From Pagrus major (lineage: Eukaryota > Chordata > Actinopteri > Spariformes > Sparidae): DNA of 64,000 bases. Location of the stretch: assembly GCF_040436345.1 (NCBI RefSeq), contig NC_133230.1, positions 9,693,297 to 9,757,296 on the forward strand, read 5' to 3'. The position numbers and the translations under genes are program-made. The notes beneath the pieces are model-generated. The model was not told where the DNA came from. It saw only the letters and a list, made by a program, of their open reading frames with translations, and searched no databases. Within the stretch, counting starts at the first letter, position 1; the number at the start of each line of letters is the position of its first letter. Shown one piece after another: positions 1 through 30,149 of the stretch.

Positions 1-27
1 GACTGTAGTAAAGTGCAGAATATGTAC

Positions 28-10883
<10,856 letters not shown>

Positions 10884-13800
10884 GGTTCAAAACAATCCTT
10901 TATTTGCTCTGTAAAGAAATTGAAAGAGACAACAGGTTTGCACTTTGGTCAAGGAAACAGTCCTGTATATTTGTTGATGCAACTACTTGAACATCTCTTT
11001 TATAACCTACTTTTAACTATTTGAAAACCAAAGAAGTTGACCAACGTTTTATGCACGTTAATCTCAACTCAATGCATGTTCTGCTGTCAGAACAGCTCAA
11101 AAACAGGAGAGTAAAGCTACGACAAAAAACTAAACCACGACGCTCTCCTCCAATGTCTTAGAGATAGAAGGCGGCTGATAACTAATTGCTATCAGGTTGC
11201 TATCAAGTAGCGCAACTGGAAAATGCCTAAATATTTAAGAGCATCTAAATCATTGAATGCATTTTTATTCTAATCCAAAACATATGAAATCGGACACATA
11301 TTTCTAAATGCCATAACAGAATTCAAGTAGATAATTGACGCTGTCATTTTAAGAGGGGTGACTGTGTGCCACCACCGCCTGGTTTAGCCTTCAAAAGGGG
11401 CTTTCAATTATTCAAATCAGCTGACCTTAATACATCAGCTAAACAGGATACATTTCACATGCATTGTGAAAAATAATACTCTTAAAATAATTACCCCACT
11501 ATCATTAATCAGCAAAGTGCCCTTTGCACAGTTTAAATTAAACAAATCATAATAAGTCTTACTTATTTTCAAGATCGGCATTTGTCAAAGATTTACATAA
11601 ATGACCTACAGCCCTTCATGAAGGGCTGACACTTATTTCCCTAATGTTTTATTCACTTTTGGAATATCTTCTTTACATGTTCAGAGTTCTGTGTAAAAGT
11701 TGAAGAGAGAAAACAAAGCGTAAAACAAGCACCACATATTTTTTAACGCATCTCACAATACTTGAAACTTTGCTGAAACCAGGAGCTCAGCAAAATAAAG
11801 AATGGCCATGATGAGCTGACATGAGCTGCATGTTGCACAGAAAAGCACTCAAGAGGTTTATAATAGCCAAAATGTATGCAATTCAAAACAAGTGCAAAAG
11901 ACCTAGAATGCAAATATAAGTACCTAAATATTTCTGTCGTATCCAAACCATAACAATTAGCTCGACAACAGAAAAGCACAAATATAAGTCATCAGAAAAT
12001 CCTTCTTTAAAGAAACTGTCTTTCAAGTATTCTGCAAAACTTTGAGGCCTCAACACCAAGACTTTGTTTGTTATACCTGATCTCTACTTGACACGATGTA
12101 GCAGATGAAACAGTATGATGTTATAATACATACCATACAAGAAAATGATGCTCTCGTCTCCTTCCTGTGAGTAGCTCCAAGAGGTTCCCTCCAAGGGAAA
12201 CAGCAACGTCTTCTTTCTCTCTAAGATGGAAGCAATACTACACACACATTTCAGACATTTACACAGCAGTAAGAATAAGGCAACAAGGTAAAGTTGTACA
12301 GAAAAGAATTGGGTTTGTCCAGGTCTGAAGTTGGGCAGGAGTGATGTGATACACCAATGAATAGTGCATGAGTGTTGAACCCGAGACTGGTAACTATAAC
12401 TAGGGTCTGCTGAGAGACGTCACTGTGAGCGGAGTCTGCCAATCCACATAGGCTGTGCACAAAACAAAAGAAAAGGTACAACTTTTTTAAATACTAAATC
12501 ATCCTTTAAGAGGACCGCTGAAAAGCCAACCAGCAACTTTAACGTACATCAAATTAATCCAACTGATAAGTTGTTCAAAAAGCCTAATCCTAACTAAAGT
12601 AATGAATAGTCAAAAAGTACAACATGTTGCCTTTTGCAGGTTATATTCAAAAACATTTTGTCACGTTGCATTTATTTATTATCGTATTATGAAAACAGTA
12701 CTTCACTCAAAAAGCTTCAAAACGTGTGAGCATGAGGTAATCAATTTACGGCCTCGTCACTGGTGATAGAATTTCATGGAAGTAAACAAAATGTCAGCTC
12801 AGCCTACTTGGAAGAATGCTCCCTTTTTAATCTTTAACAGGATGTGGCTCCAAATTAGGCCTCCGTGCAGACACACTGTCTTCTGTCATGGAGTCACCCA
12901 ACGGTGTCTGTGCTTATTTGCAATGCCTTGTGTTTCGAATCCATTCAGGTTTGACCCTTAGCGTCTAAAAACTGACGCCAATTTTGAATCACACCGGTGC
13001 TGTTTGTTATGTTTTGCTTCATGCTATTTTCTTGAATAAACAAGGATCGAATAAGAAAAACATGCCACATGTTCCTCCACAAACTTTAGGAAGCAGTGTT
13101 AAAAGCACTGATTATGTTTATTTTGCTAAGATGCGGCATGCTTTAGCAACTTCTATTCAATGCAACTTCTTTTGAATGCCGAAGTACAACTCATCATCTC
13201 ATCAATTACACATACAGCCAGTCTGTAAGCCATACGTCAAAGTCTAAAGTTGCTGGTGTCAGATTAAACAAGGCTCTAAATTATTTAAAGGCTCCAGTCA
13301 GTGTTGCATGTGGCATCCTCATTATGAGGAGGTATCACTGTTCACAACAAAAGAAATACATTTTAGTCAGAGGGAATAACAGGGAAACACATTATCATTA
13401 TTATTCAACTGCGTAAATATCATCATGTTTTACTCACTTTAGGAAATGTAGTATTCTACATTCAAGAATGCATATATAAATCAATATTTAGTAGATGTGT
13501 TTTAAACAAAACAGCGTGCTTAACTTTATGCAACTAATTTTCTTGTTTTAACCTAAAACTGTGACCGATGCATCCTTTTCCTGCCTGCTCACCTGGAAGT
13601 GTGTGATACTCTCAGCGACACCAACCTGACCAATCTGTTGAGGGATTCTGCCCTTAATTACCTTATTCAATAACAGCTACGAGGGGTTGAGGAGATGTCC
13701 TAGTTCCTCCAGGAAGGCCGGTAACCATGTCACCAATCGTGCAAAGTTACTGGTCGCCCCTGTAGTCTAATATACTAACCTCATTCTCTGATGGGTGCTG

Positions 13801-15799
13801 TCATCGTATGCAACTTTAAACACTTTGAAGTTGACATCAGCCACCAAAGCGATGTATCACAGATGACTTTTTGCGTCTGATAAAGAGAAAAAACTTGATG
13901 AAGACAACAATTATTACATTAACAATTAACCTTGCATTATATCAAAGAACCTCTAAGAAGAAATGAGTCCTCTTAGATGCAAGACATCAGCTAAGAATAC
14001 TGACATTTATGCAAAATGGAGGAGAGTTATTATTTGAATTTTGGGTGTATAATTAGGTTACACTAATGAATATGCATGAGCAAGCAACCAAGCCCTTAAA
14101 TTGACACCTTTGACAATGCCGTCTAGGGTGAGCCACAGAATTACTTGATACTAACCATGCAATCTTATCCCATGTAGGTCCAGTGTCCAAAGTCCTTTTT
14201 TGGCGGTTGGTTGTAGGCGGGTTATCACCATCTTGTTTGTGCTCCAGTGACTCTGTGGGCGCACCAGCTGACCATGGTGTAGAGTATCCTTATGACACAC
14301 TGTAGACTTTTGGATGGAGGAGTTTGGCAAGCTTCATCAGTGAAACACAGCCAAAGGGCATTGTTATTGTTGGTGTCGGTGGGGGGGAGGGCATTGTACT
14401 CGACAGCAAGCACGTAGGGCCCAGGTGGATTTGACCTCAAATGACCCCAGAAACTTACTTAAAATTGATTGCACAAAATCTGAATGATTGGTTTGTTTGG
14501 TCTGTGGCTTGAAATGTCTTCTGTATCACCAAAACATGCTGCGTTACTTATATAGACAAAAAGGTTCGGCCTATTTATGGCACAATTTTGCCTCCATTGT
14601 GCGTCCACTTTCTTAAATGGCTCCCAAATGGACTTATTAAGGAAGCAAAATAGATTACATCTACTCTGTCTTTCATCCAGTGCTGTCATGATGAATGTGG
14701 TTAGGCCGGCCTCTTGCACAAATAGTCTGTCCATAACATAACATACTTAGTGTACATGGGCTAACGCAACCTGTTGTTGCCACAGAAATGAATGGGAGCA
14801 CCACCTCAGGGCCGCTGGGGTGTCATCGCTGTGAAGGTTGCATTGTACTTTTCAATGAAGGGTAGCTGGAAGTTAAAGTAATCTTATTTATTTATTTTCT
14901 TTTGTGTCGCTGTAGGTTAAACAGTAGGCTATATAAAGTAGTGAAAATGATCCTAAACTTAAACATCTACAGCAGTGAAACACACAGTAATGCAGCGTGC
15001 ACTGACAGGGACCATTTTTCTGCATAGTTAGTACTTTTACCTACATATTGCTGATATAATGAATTAATAATTACGACTGCAGGGTTTTTACTCTGGTATT
15101 TCCACAGTGCTGCATTTGCTTATGTAAAGGATATGAATACTCTTTCCACCACAAGCAAAGAGTATCACAAAGGCCAAAGAAGTCAGAGGGTCACCACAGT
15201 TTTTAGGATTTATCATTTGTTTGAAAGTGATGTAGATGTTGATATATTTCACCAGATGAGAGAAAACCTTCGGACAAATCGTATATGATGATGATATATC
15301 ACATTACGTGCATCTTCCTCTGCTGTCACTGAAGGCTTTATACTCCTAGCAGTACTCCCCAAGATTTGAAAACACACATTAATGTGTCAAATTGGTGGAG
15401 TTACCCTTTAAAGGCCAGGCTGACTTGAGCTTGTTCTCTAGAAAGAAAGACCTCCATCTAGTGGTCATACCATTTCATTCATCAAGGGGGGATCATGAGT
15501 AAAAGAAAAAAAAAACACTCAATGTTTTGCCTCAGCTATTGAGGACACTGACTCCATCAGAGTGAGTTAATGTCCAAACAATGTATGTCAATGAATATTA
15601 TCCCGCATTTGTCATAGTAATAATTCATGAAGACAGGCTTTCGGCTTTGCTTCCATTTTTTCCCCTGTCTCTAGGAAACCCTGCATCCCTTTGGCCGCTT
15701 CCATCTAGCAGGCAGGCACTGTGGTGGGGGAGTTAAAGTGACACAGCTATATTATGTTGAAAGTAAAGCAGAGCAGCTCACAAGGGTGAGATCTTTAAA

Positions 15800-15813
15800 G
15801 GGGGGGGGGGGGG
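15800..15813. repeat. G14 homopolymer
   Basis: Fourteen consecutive G, about 330 bp upstream of the map7-like ATG, followed by TATCCTTTTTATAG, a possible TATA-like stretch. Regulatory meaning is not shown by the sequence. Confidence 0.6.
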
Positions 15814-16114
15814 AGTATCCTTTTTATAGATGAGACTCAGTGAGGATCAGAATCTCTCCAGACTTCCATAACCTTAAAGGAGACAGCAGTGATTTTTCTC
15901 TGTGGATAACCTGGCTTTAATTTATCTGTAGCCCAGTGGAAAGGGGTATAAGTGGATGCTTTGTTTTCATGCTTGGTTTGTAAGGCACAGATGGACAAGC
16001 AGCTGATGCAGAGGGCAACGCACTTGGAAAGCGAGGACCCGAAGGCATCTTGAAATAGAAATTCAAAGGAGGAGGAGGAGAGAGAGGAGGGGGATTTTGA
16101 GTGAGAGCATTGGT

Positions 16115-16138
16115 ATGCCAGGCTCAATACCTAGCTAG
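16115..16138 (+). promoter_or_regulatory. Short upstream ORF in the map7-like leader
   Basis: ATG CCA GGC ... AGC TAG, seven sense codons, stopping one base before the main ATG at 16140. If transcribed it could lower initiation at the main start or allow reinitiation. Whether the leader is present in the mRNA is not known. Confidence 0.35.
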
Positions 16139-16139
16139 C

Positions 16140-23055
<6,916 letters not shown>

Positions 23056-23992
23056 GCTCCTGCACGTGGGCAGACGATCGTAAACTTCGTTGGAGAGTTG
23101 TGATTTCCCCGTGAACCACAGCAATTACTGCAGTACAGCCATTGTGCTGCCCTTCGGCACCTTGAAAGAGCATGTAAAATACAGCCTTGCCTCTCACTGA
23201 GGACGTCAGCATTTGCTCACTTTTCTGTGTGTAACCAGTGGCACAAATCTCGGGCAAGCTATTTGTTATTCTTCAGTACCGCAGGTTTCTGAACTAATAA
23301 TGACTATCCCAAAATATAAAACAGTAGACGTAGACAGTGGTAATGATAGTTTGCTGGATAGAGTTGCCTCTGTGAAATACTAGGAATAGCCATTCTAACA
23401 AACACAACATATGTTAGCCATATGCTTATTGCTTATTCCTGATATTTCTTGCCATCTAAGCACTTTTCCTTCCTCAGTTTTGTCACTGTGGAATTAGAAT
23501 AGCTCAAGTGGCTGTTTTGCGCTGACAACACAAGAGTTTAGGTTGTTGGTGAAAGCTCACTTCCTGCATAAAGTCCTATCTTACCCTATGATTTTGTCAA
23601 GTACAGCAATCACATATTTCAAAGCTGCTAAGGAACTTAGTTTCCAAAGATTTTGCTTCAGTTTTGTGAGTGTTGTTTTAGAGAATACAATGCACAAAGC
23701 GTTTATTGCACTGACAGTTGCTTTGTTTGATTATTGCGCAATCACATTACAAAGCAATCTTAGAGGCGTAGAGGTTAGGTGAGTTTATTATAATAAAAGC
23801 ATACAAAAACAAATGTAACTGATCATCAATATTTGATCTTATAGTTTAAGTATTGCTTATACCTGTCATTTGTTATCCTGGTAAAAATTGAAATATATGC
23901 CATATTTAATTAAAGTTGATACTATGCTGCATCTCTGCCTTGTTTTTCACTTAATTTGTTGACTGTAAACATAAAAACTGATGTAAAATAAA
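23056..23992 (+). other. map7-like 3' UTR with candidate poly(A) signals
   Basis: AATAAA occurs at 23792-23797 and again at 23987-23992 on the plus strand. Either could end the transcript. No ORF with recognisable similarity lies here. Confidence 0.5.
23784..23797. terminator. Palindromic two-strand poly(A) signal between convergent genes
   Basis: TTTATTATAATAAA is its own reverse complement and therefore presents AATAAA on both strands. It lies between the stop of the plus-strand map7-like gene (23055) and the stop of the minus-strand Vac8-like gene (24549), about 730 and 750 bp from each. Confidence 0.5.
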
Positions 23993-24103
23993 CACATTAA
24001 AACACATTATGAAAATGCTGCTTGTCCATACAGTGCATGAATGTAAACATCTCGTCCAGTCCCCACAGTGCACATCCTTTGGTATTTGTAATGAGAAGGT
24101 TAA

Positions 24104-24548
24104 AGGGTAAGTTCACCCAAAAATGAAAATTCTGTCATTATCTAGTAGTAGATGGGGACTTGTTTGAAAACCTTAAAAAACCCAAACATAAAATGGCTCC
24201 TAACAGCTCGCTTGGTGTAATCCAAGTCTCTTGAAGCCATGAGATCTGAAACTGATTTGAAAAGGCATTTTTCCCACCTGCACGGTCGAGCTTGTGCGCC
24301 CACTTCAGACGGGGTGTGAGCTAAAGCTTCTACAGTAGCTTAGCAGCTACAGTGAAAATCCTGCTTAAAAGAGGGTGTAAATAAAGTCCCCACCCACTTC
24401 AGTTGTCTAGGAGAATGCTGCAACACTGGTTTGCTGTGAAGCTTCTGAAATGTTTTGTGGACTACAAATCTTTACCTGACGTTCCATCGACATGAGGGTG
24501 AGTAGTTGGTCTAATGACTACATATTCATTTTTGGGTAAACTTATCCT
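24104..24548. mobile_element. TTAA-flanked TIR mini-element at the 3' end of the Vac8-like gene
   Basis: The ends AGGGTAAGTTCACCCAAAAA and (other strand) AGGATAAGTTTACCCAAAAA are inverted repeats. Both are flanked by TTAA (24100-24103 and 24549-24552), the target duplication of piggyBac-type elements. The AGGGTAAGTTCACCC type of end is abundant in fish genomes. 445 bp, no transposase ORF. Confidence 0.8.
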
Positions 24549-27500
24549 TTAAGGGTTAACAGAAGATAGCAGGGGGGGCTGAATCATTTGCAGCAGCCGT
24601 CTGGTTTCCTCCGTCTGCGCATGCACCTTCCTGAGCTGAACCTCCAACTCACTGTTAGCCAACAGGGATGAAAAGTCTCCATCTGCAGAGGAAGACGGCA
24701 CAAAGCAGGCTAAGAACTCCTGAATTACAATGACCTCAGGATATCTGCTTTGATAAAATCATTTAAATGGCTGAAGTATCCTCAGCTGCCCAATAAATAC
24801 AAACCTTTCTTGAGGTTGAATATTGTCACTATGCCAAGCTGCTGGAACTTAACATCTTTCTGTTTGAGGTAAACCAGCAGGTAATCCAACATGGTGATGT
24901 AGTGAGGTCTCAGCAGCTGGACCTTATCATCTGGGTGAATAGTGTGGAAACACATTTAAATTAGATTTCATATGCATAACAAAACTTTTCTATTTCATTT
25001 TTACCTCCGCAAAGGAGGTAATGTTTTCACCTATATCCGTTTGTTGGTTTGTCAACAGGATCACACAAAAAGTACTGAACAGATTTCCACGAAACTTGGA
25101 TGGAGGATGGGACTCGGCCCATGTACTTTTGGTGTGGATCCAGATAAAGGGACAGATCCAGGAATTTTCAAGTTAAAGTAAAAAGATTAAAGACTTTTTT
25201 ATGGACACAAAAGAATTATCTCTCTTAGATTTTTGATTAATTCAAATCTGTGTCAGGGAGCACTTCTCCCTCGCCATGAAAATTATAGTTGTTTTTTGTT
25301 GAGTGTACAAAAGTCATGTAATTCACAAAAATAAGCGATACACTTGCATGACATGACATTACCATTAATTTCTAGTTTGCTGATGATGGCCGCACTGTTG
25401 TATGACAACTGAGGAGTTTGTATTTGTCCTGACAACTTCACGAGTCTTGAAACTTGTTCTGATGTTATCGTCACTGACAACTTAGACCTGAGTTCATCTG
25501 AAATGACAAGCGGCAAATCGAGACACATTATGAACATGATTCGTATGAAAAGAGATCCGTAGAGTGGTAGCAACATTCAAAACGGAACAGATAAATACTA
25601 ATTAATGTCCACATCTCTTACCCCAAGTCATCAGGTGATCTAAGTGTGATGTCACATGCAGCAAGGTGTCATCTGACAAGGCGGGAGACAGAAGCACCCA
25701 AAGGAGTCCTGATAAACACAGACTTTCCATCACAGCCTAGAATAACAATGATAGGAATCAACATGACTTTATCTATTTCAGGCGCCATGCACAAACAAAT
25801 CATGTCGGCCTATTTACTACAGACATGTGACATGGATTCATTAAACTGCAGCCTCGCTGTACCTGCTGACCCACGCAGGAGCTGCACAGGTCAGTGATTA
25901 TCTTGCAACTGTGTGTGATTATAACTGGGCTGGATCTGTGATGATGAAGCAGCTGACCGATCTCATCCAACAGACCTTCACTAGCCAGGACATCCTGGAA
26001 ACAAACCAAAAAAATATTATCAATCATAGGATTTAAATTGAATAGTTGCCTCAAGTTTCAAGTTTCCAGTTTTTTTTAAAAGCCAGTAATGACGAGTTCA
26101 AGAAAAGGAAAAAGAATATCCCGATGCATTCACAGATACATTTCACTAACTCACAGTTGCATCACACAACAGATAGTTTGCAACTTTCGTGGGAAACCTT
26201 ACATTGTTTGGTGGGTGTGCAGACAGTGCAGACAGTAGAGCTATGGCTGACTCAGGTGAAGATGTTTTCAGCAGCGCCTTCAGAGGCGACACACAGTCCA
26301 GCTCCATCAGCTGATCCTGGATCAGAACTATACAGAAAAATCACTAACAGCCTCTGCTCTGAGTATAATGTCGTTAGGTTTCATTGTTTATAATTACCAT
26401 TCTTTGAGAGAGTTTGGAGGCATCTGCATGCCTGGGTTGAATTCTGAAAAAAAGAATAAAAAAACATTTTTAGTGAGCATTGCAGCTGATTTATCTAAAA
26501 TGTATCCATCAGCTACTACAGTTCACACTTACCTTTTGCACAGAGGAAGACATGAGGGTCAGAAGAGACTTCAACAAAAAATGGCCTCCAATGCTGAGCA
26601 GCTTTGGGTGGTGCTCCTGGATAGCAGCGATGCTACAAAGAGCAGCGCAGCTGTAGAACTGAACCTCTGAATCTGAGGACTGCAGCAGAAGGACCAGGAC
26701 AGGAATGGCTCCTGCTTGACATAAAATCCTTGTTGACCAGTCTGGAAAAAGAAGAGAAATTCAAGAAAAGTAACATAATATGAACAAGAACAAAGCTGCT
26801 TTGGGTTATACGAAAAACACGTGGACATTGAGATTAGAAGAAAACAATCCCACCTGACTGTGTGAGATGTAACAGAGCCCAGGTTGCGTTCTGTTGCACC
26901 TGTGGGTCGTAGGATTTTGCCAAAGCCAACAGTGGTATGATTCCATCCACCATGACAGCTTCTCTGTTTGATTCTGTGTGACAAGAAAGAAAAACAGAGA
27001 CATTTTATGGAGCATATTTTCTATTTCACTTTTCTATCATTTGTTAACATGCCATCATCTGATTCTTCCCATTATCTTGCAGTGCAACCTCATACAGTAC
27101 GTGACGGTGTTCATAATTACATATGCTATAAGATATAGAACAAGCAGAAGAAGAAGGAAAAGAGAGAAGACGAAGAAGAAGGAAGAAGACAAGGAAGAAA
27201 AAAGAAGGAAGACGAAGGAGAAGGAAGAAGAAAAAGCTGAAGAGGAAGGAAAAGGAATGAAGAAGGAAGCAAAGAAGAAAATGCTGAACAAGCAGAAGAA
27301 GAAGAAAAAGAAAAAGAGAGAAGACAAGTAGGAAGAAAAAGGAATCTAAAGAAGAAGCAAGGAGAGGAAGACAAAGAAGGAAGAAGAAGTCCTCCCTGTC
27401 TGTACAAACCTGAGGAGGCCAGCAGGATGACACAGGCACATGAGTGACACTGGGCAGAGGCATCACCAGACTGGAACAGCTCCAATATGGGCACCAGCAC

Positions 27501-29738
27501 CCCCATTTCAATCACTAACTCTTTGCACACTGAAACCAGATTTCATTATGGACAGTAATAACCATCTGATGCATCTGTGATAATTATTGATTTGACCTAT
27601 TAAAACACTTTAAATACAGTGAATGAACAAAAGACGATAATTTAAATATCATGTGACTCTTATCTCTTACCATTATTCTTTACTAACAGATTGACCAAGG
27701 AGAGAGAGATGGTCTTTTGCACATGCAAATCAGTTGATAGAAGTAAGGCCATGATTGGCTCCATGAAGGCATCTGGTAAGGAAGACTCCACTGTAACATG
27801 ATCAGAAAGGAAGGGGAAAAAGAATAAAATGAAAACAAAAAATATTCACGGCTAATGTATTTTTTTAGAATAACCAAGAAAAATCAAAAAGTTGAACGCA
27901 ATCTAAATTAGATGTTGGTCTCATTAAATAAAGGCAAAAGTTGGTTATCAACATGAAATATTTTAACTGTGGTTGGTTTTAAACCCATGTCCTCAAAAAG
28001 ATGTCCAACCTTTGTTCTATCAACCTTTACCAAGTAAACACAGCAATCTGTCAACTGCCACGTATATGCAAAATACAACATGTGGTCACACATTTGCACA
28101 CTACTGGTCATAACCTTATCAATACAATGCTCTGATTAAAGAGAAAACTGAAATACAAGGTACACATTCACTTTAAATGAACCCACTCCTCCTGCAGCTG
28201 CCAGTTTATAATAATAAAGGATATAATATGGTGGGATTTCAAAATAAAATCAATTAAGTTTTCTCTCCATAATGAAACTAAAGCCCACACATGCTGGGGA
28301 TTATCTGCCAACAGTGGAACAAAAAACGGTTGAGAATTTGCATACTGGTCGTACCCGTTGCGGAGGTTATCCTCACACTGACTGATATGAGAAACCTGAA
28401 GTGCAAACAGTTGTTTCATTTGATGTGCCACTGATCTGCAAGTCAGACTATCATGAAGATTGTCAGAAGCAACATAAAAATCAGTTTTGACCTGTTTACT
28501 CACAGTTATGACTGAGATGTAAATAATACATGGCTGCAGTCATCTGTAGATCAATGTTTTCTGAGGTTGAGAGTCTGTTCAGTACCTGTAGACTTTCCTG
28601 ATTAAGTAGAGCTTCAGCATCTAAGAGAGAGAAAAAAGATAGACAATGATGACTATCCCCAAACCTGTGGGATGATAATCAGTCTAAAATGAACACTGTT
28701 TGTTTAAGATACTACACATCATCTTAGATTTTGGATATGGCTATATCTTATCATAAATGTTGTCTTTTCCCGGTTTCAAAGGCTGCATTACAGTTAAGTG
28801 ATGCAATTTTCTGAACTTACCAGACTGTTCTACTTGTTCTAATACATTCCCTTCACCTACTTAGTCATTATATTCACATTGCCGCTGATTATTTATCAAA
28901 AATCTCATTGTGTTAATATTTTGTGAAAGTACCAACTGTCATCCAATCCAACATTGTCAGATATCAAGTTAACTGGTCAAAAATATTGTGATATTTGATT
29001 TTATCGCCCAGTCCTTGCATTTATATGGAGCCCCATTTCTGCTAATTACAGAAAAAAGAGATGAAAACTAAGGTTGATATATCCCCATGGTAAGTCATTA
29101 TAATGTGATAAAAAGTAAAACATTTTAGATAAAGAGTCAAATTATGGGATAACAAGTCATACTTATGAGATTTAAAGTCAACATTTAACTCATGATTTTA
29201 TTTTTTATCTCATAATTTAGACTTTCTATCCCATAATTATTACATTTTTTTCCCCACAATTTCGATAATCTCATAATTATGACTTAAATGAGAATGTTTT
29301 TATTTGAATCGAGGCTAAGTTTTCATCATTTGTTTTTCTTTTTGGCTGAAATGAGCTTCCGTACTTTTATGATAACAACAACATTGTTGATCTAACTTTA
29401 ATCTTCGACATTTAAATTAACAAAACATAACATAACATCTGTGTCAACTTGGTAAACTTAGTCTCAGCAATAAAACAGGCAAGGCATGTGTAAGTGTGTC
29501 TCCTGTCCATAACAATGCTGTCAGGAACAAAGGAAGTGCACCTACCACACAGAAGGTGCAGAGAGGTGGAGTCCTCAGTCAAGAAACTCCTCTCAGGTGT
29601 AATCCTGAAGCAGGTGCACTGACAAAGCTCTCTGAAAACGTCCCTGACTTTTTGCCCAAACTCTCTGCAAACCTTCCTCAAATAAGCAGCAAACTCTTTG
29701 AGCAGTCGGGAGCAGTCCTCACAAAAACCAGAGGCCAT
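24549..29738 (-). CDS. Vac8-like armadillo-repeat protein, 13 exons, 563 aa, complete
   Basis: Yeast Vac8 is a vacuole-membrane armadillo scaffold used in vacuole inheritance, nucleus-vacuole contacts and autophagy; the role of the animal relative is not known to me. Exons in gene order: 29546-29738, 28504-28620, 27671-27790, 27410-27529, 26854-26973, 26533-26741, 26398-26443, 26203-26327, 25863-25994, 25622-25736, 25363-25497, 24805-24930, 24549-24682. All phases agree (1692 nt with stop). Armadillo repeats run from about residue 65 to 510, for example [80 protein letters not shown]. They line up in order with yeast Vac8 (578 aa) as I remember it. The N-terminus is cysteine-rich (Cys 6, 9, 24, 39, 41, 43) but lacks Gly2. 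The C-terminal 40 residues form a charged helix ending in SSVNP. The orthology needs a database search. Confidence 0.85.
25003..25175. repeat. Dispersed repeat starting with a CCTCCGC hairpin
   Basis: Begins ACCTCCGCAAAGGAGGT, a perfect 7-bp inverted repeat with a short loop, followed by GTTTTCACC, GGTTTGTCAACAGGATCAC and AAAAAGT. I recognise this opening as that of a widespread animal repeat but cannot name the family. It lies in an intron of the Vac8-like gene. Confidence 0.5.
27135..27400. repeat. Long purine (GA/AAG-rich) tract
   Basis: About 265 bp of nearly pure purine on the plus strand (AAGAAGGAAG-like units, imperfect). It abuts the donor of exon 27410-27529 of the Vac8-like gene and so is pyrimidine-rich on the gene strand. 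The long ORFs seen here are low-complexity artefacts. Confidence 0.85.
28621..29545 (-). other. Vac8-like intron 1, with an AT-rich repeat
   Basis: From about 29085 to 29295 the intron holds repeated variants of ATTATGAGAT and AAAGTC in both orientations, an imperfect inverted or tandem AT-rich repeat. Nothing else recognised. Confidence 0.45.
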
Positions 29739-30149
29739 GACTACATGTTGAACAGAGAGGTACCACACCTGCTGAACTACCTGACCGTGGACACGCCTCC
29801 TTCAACGTCATGTGACTGTAATGTGCATGCCTCTTCATTGTTCAGTACAGTACACACTGTTCAGAAGTCTTACTAAAAGGAAAAGGTCCAGAATACATAT
29901 TTTAGTGATCTTGAGGGAGATCTGTTGTGTCACAGGAACTTAGATGTCTTCAGTAGCACAGCACAAGGGATTAGTGCCCTCTGCTGGTTACACCGAGTTA
30001 GAAAATGAATATGTACACACACAGTATAATCAGTTTTTAATGTTTGTTTATAGGAAAAGGGGACATTTATTATAGAGCACAACTGAGACTCAATTTTTTG
30101 GGCATGGATATCAAAATGAGGGAGAAGTATTAATATATCAGCCAATATA
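29739..30149. other. Region between the Vac8-like start codon and the satellite edge
   Basis: Only about 400 bp separate the Vac8-like ATG from the first recognisable satellite monomer. This stretch must hold the 5' leader and core promoter. I see no clear TATA box or CpG cluster. Confidence 0.5.

Larger units (their letters stand above)
10909..16139. other. Intergenic/5' region between divergent otof and map7-like genes
   Basis: This 5.2 kb separates the two divergent start codons. I see no exon with recognisable protein similarity, and specifically none of the otoferlin C2A exons. Possible non-coding first exons of otof have plausible donors at 12133 (GTATGT) and 13592 (GTGAGC) on the minus strand, unproven. 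The region is AT-rich with scattered low-complexity sequence and a G14 run at 15800-15813. Confidence 0.5.

Noticed and set aside
13592..13670. Plus-strand reading LEVCDTLSDTNLTNLL, which faintly resembles the otoferlin C2A end (EVTDTLIDDNN)
   Set aside because: It is on the wrong strand for otof, has no matching neighbours, and the similarity is short enough to be chance.
14225..14440. Minus-strand 71-codon ORF in the intergenic region
   Set aside because: No recognisable domain, no splice context, composition typical of non-coding sequence.
27044..27530. Long ORFs rich in Lys/Glu (plus) or Ser/Leu/Phe (minus) at the purine tract
   Set aside because: Low-complexity sequence in an intron. 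Only 27410-27529 is coding, as an exon of the Vac8-like gene.
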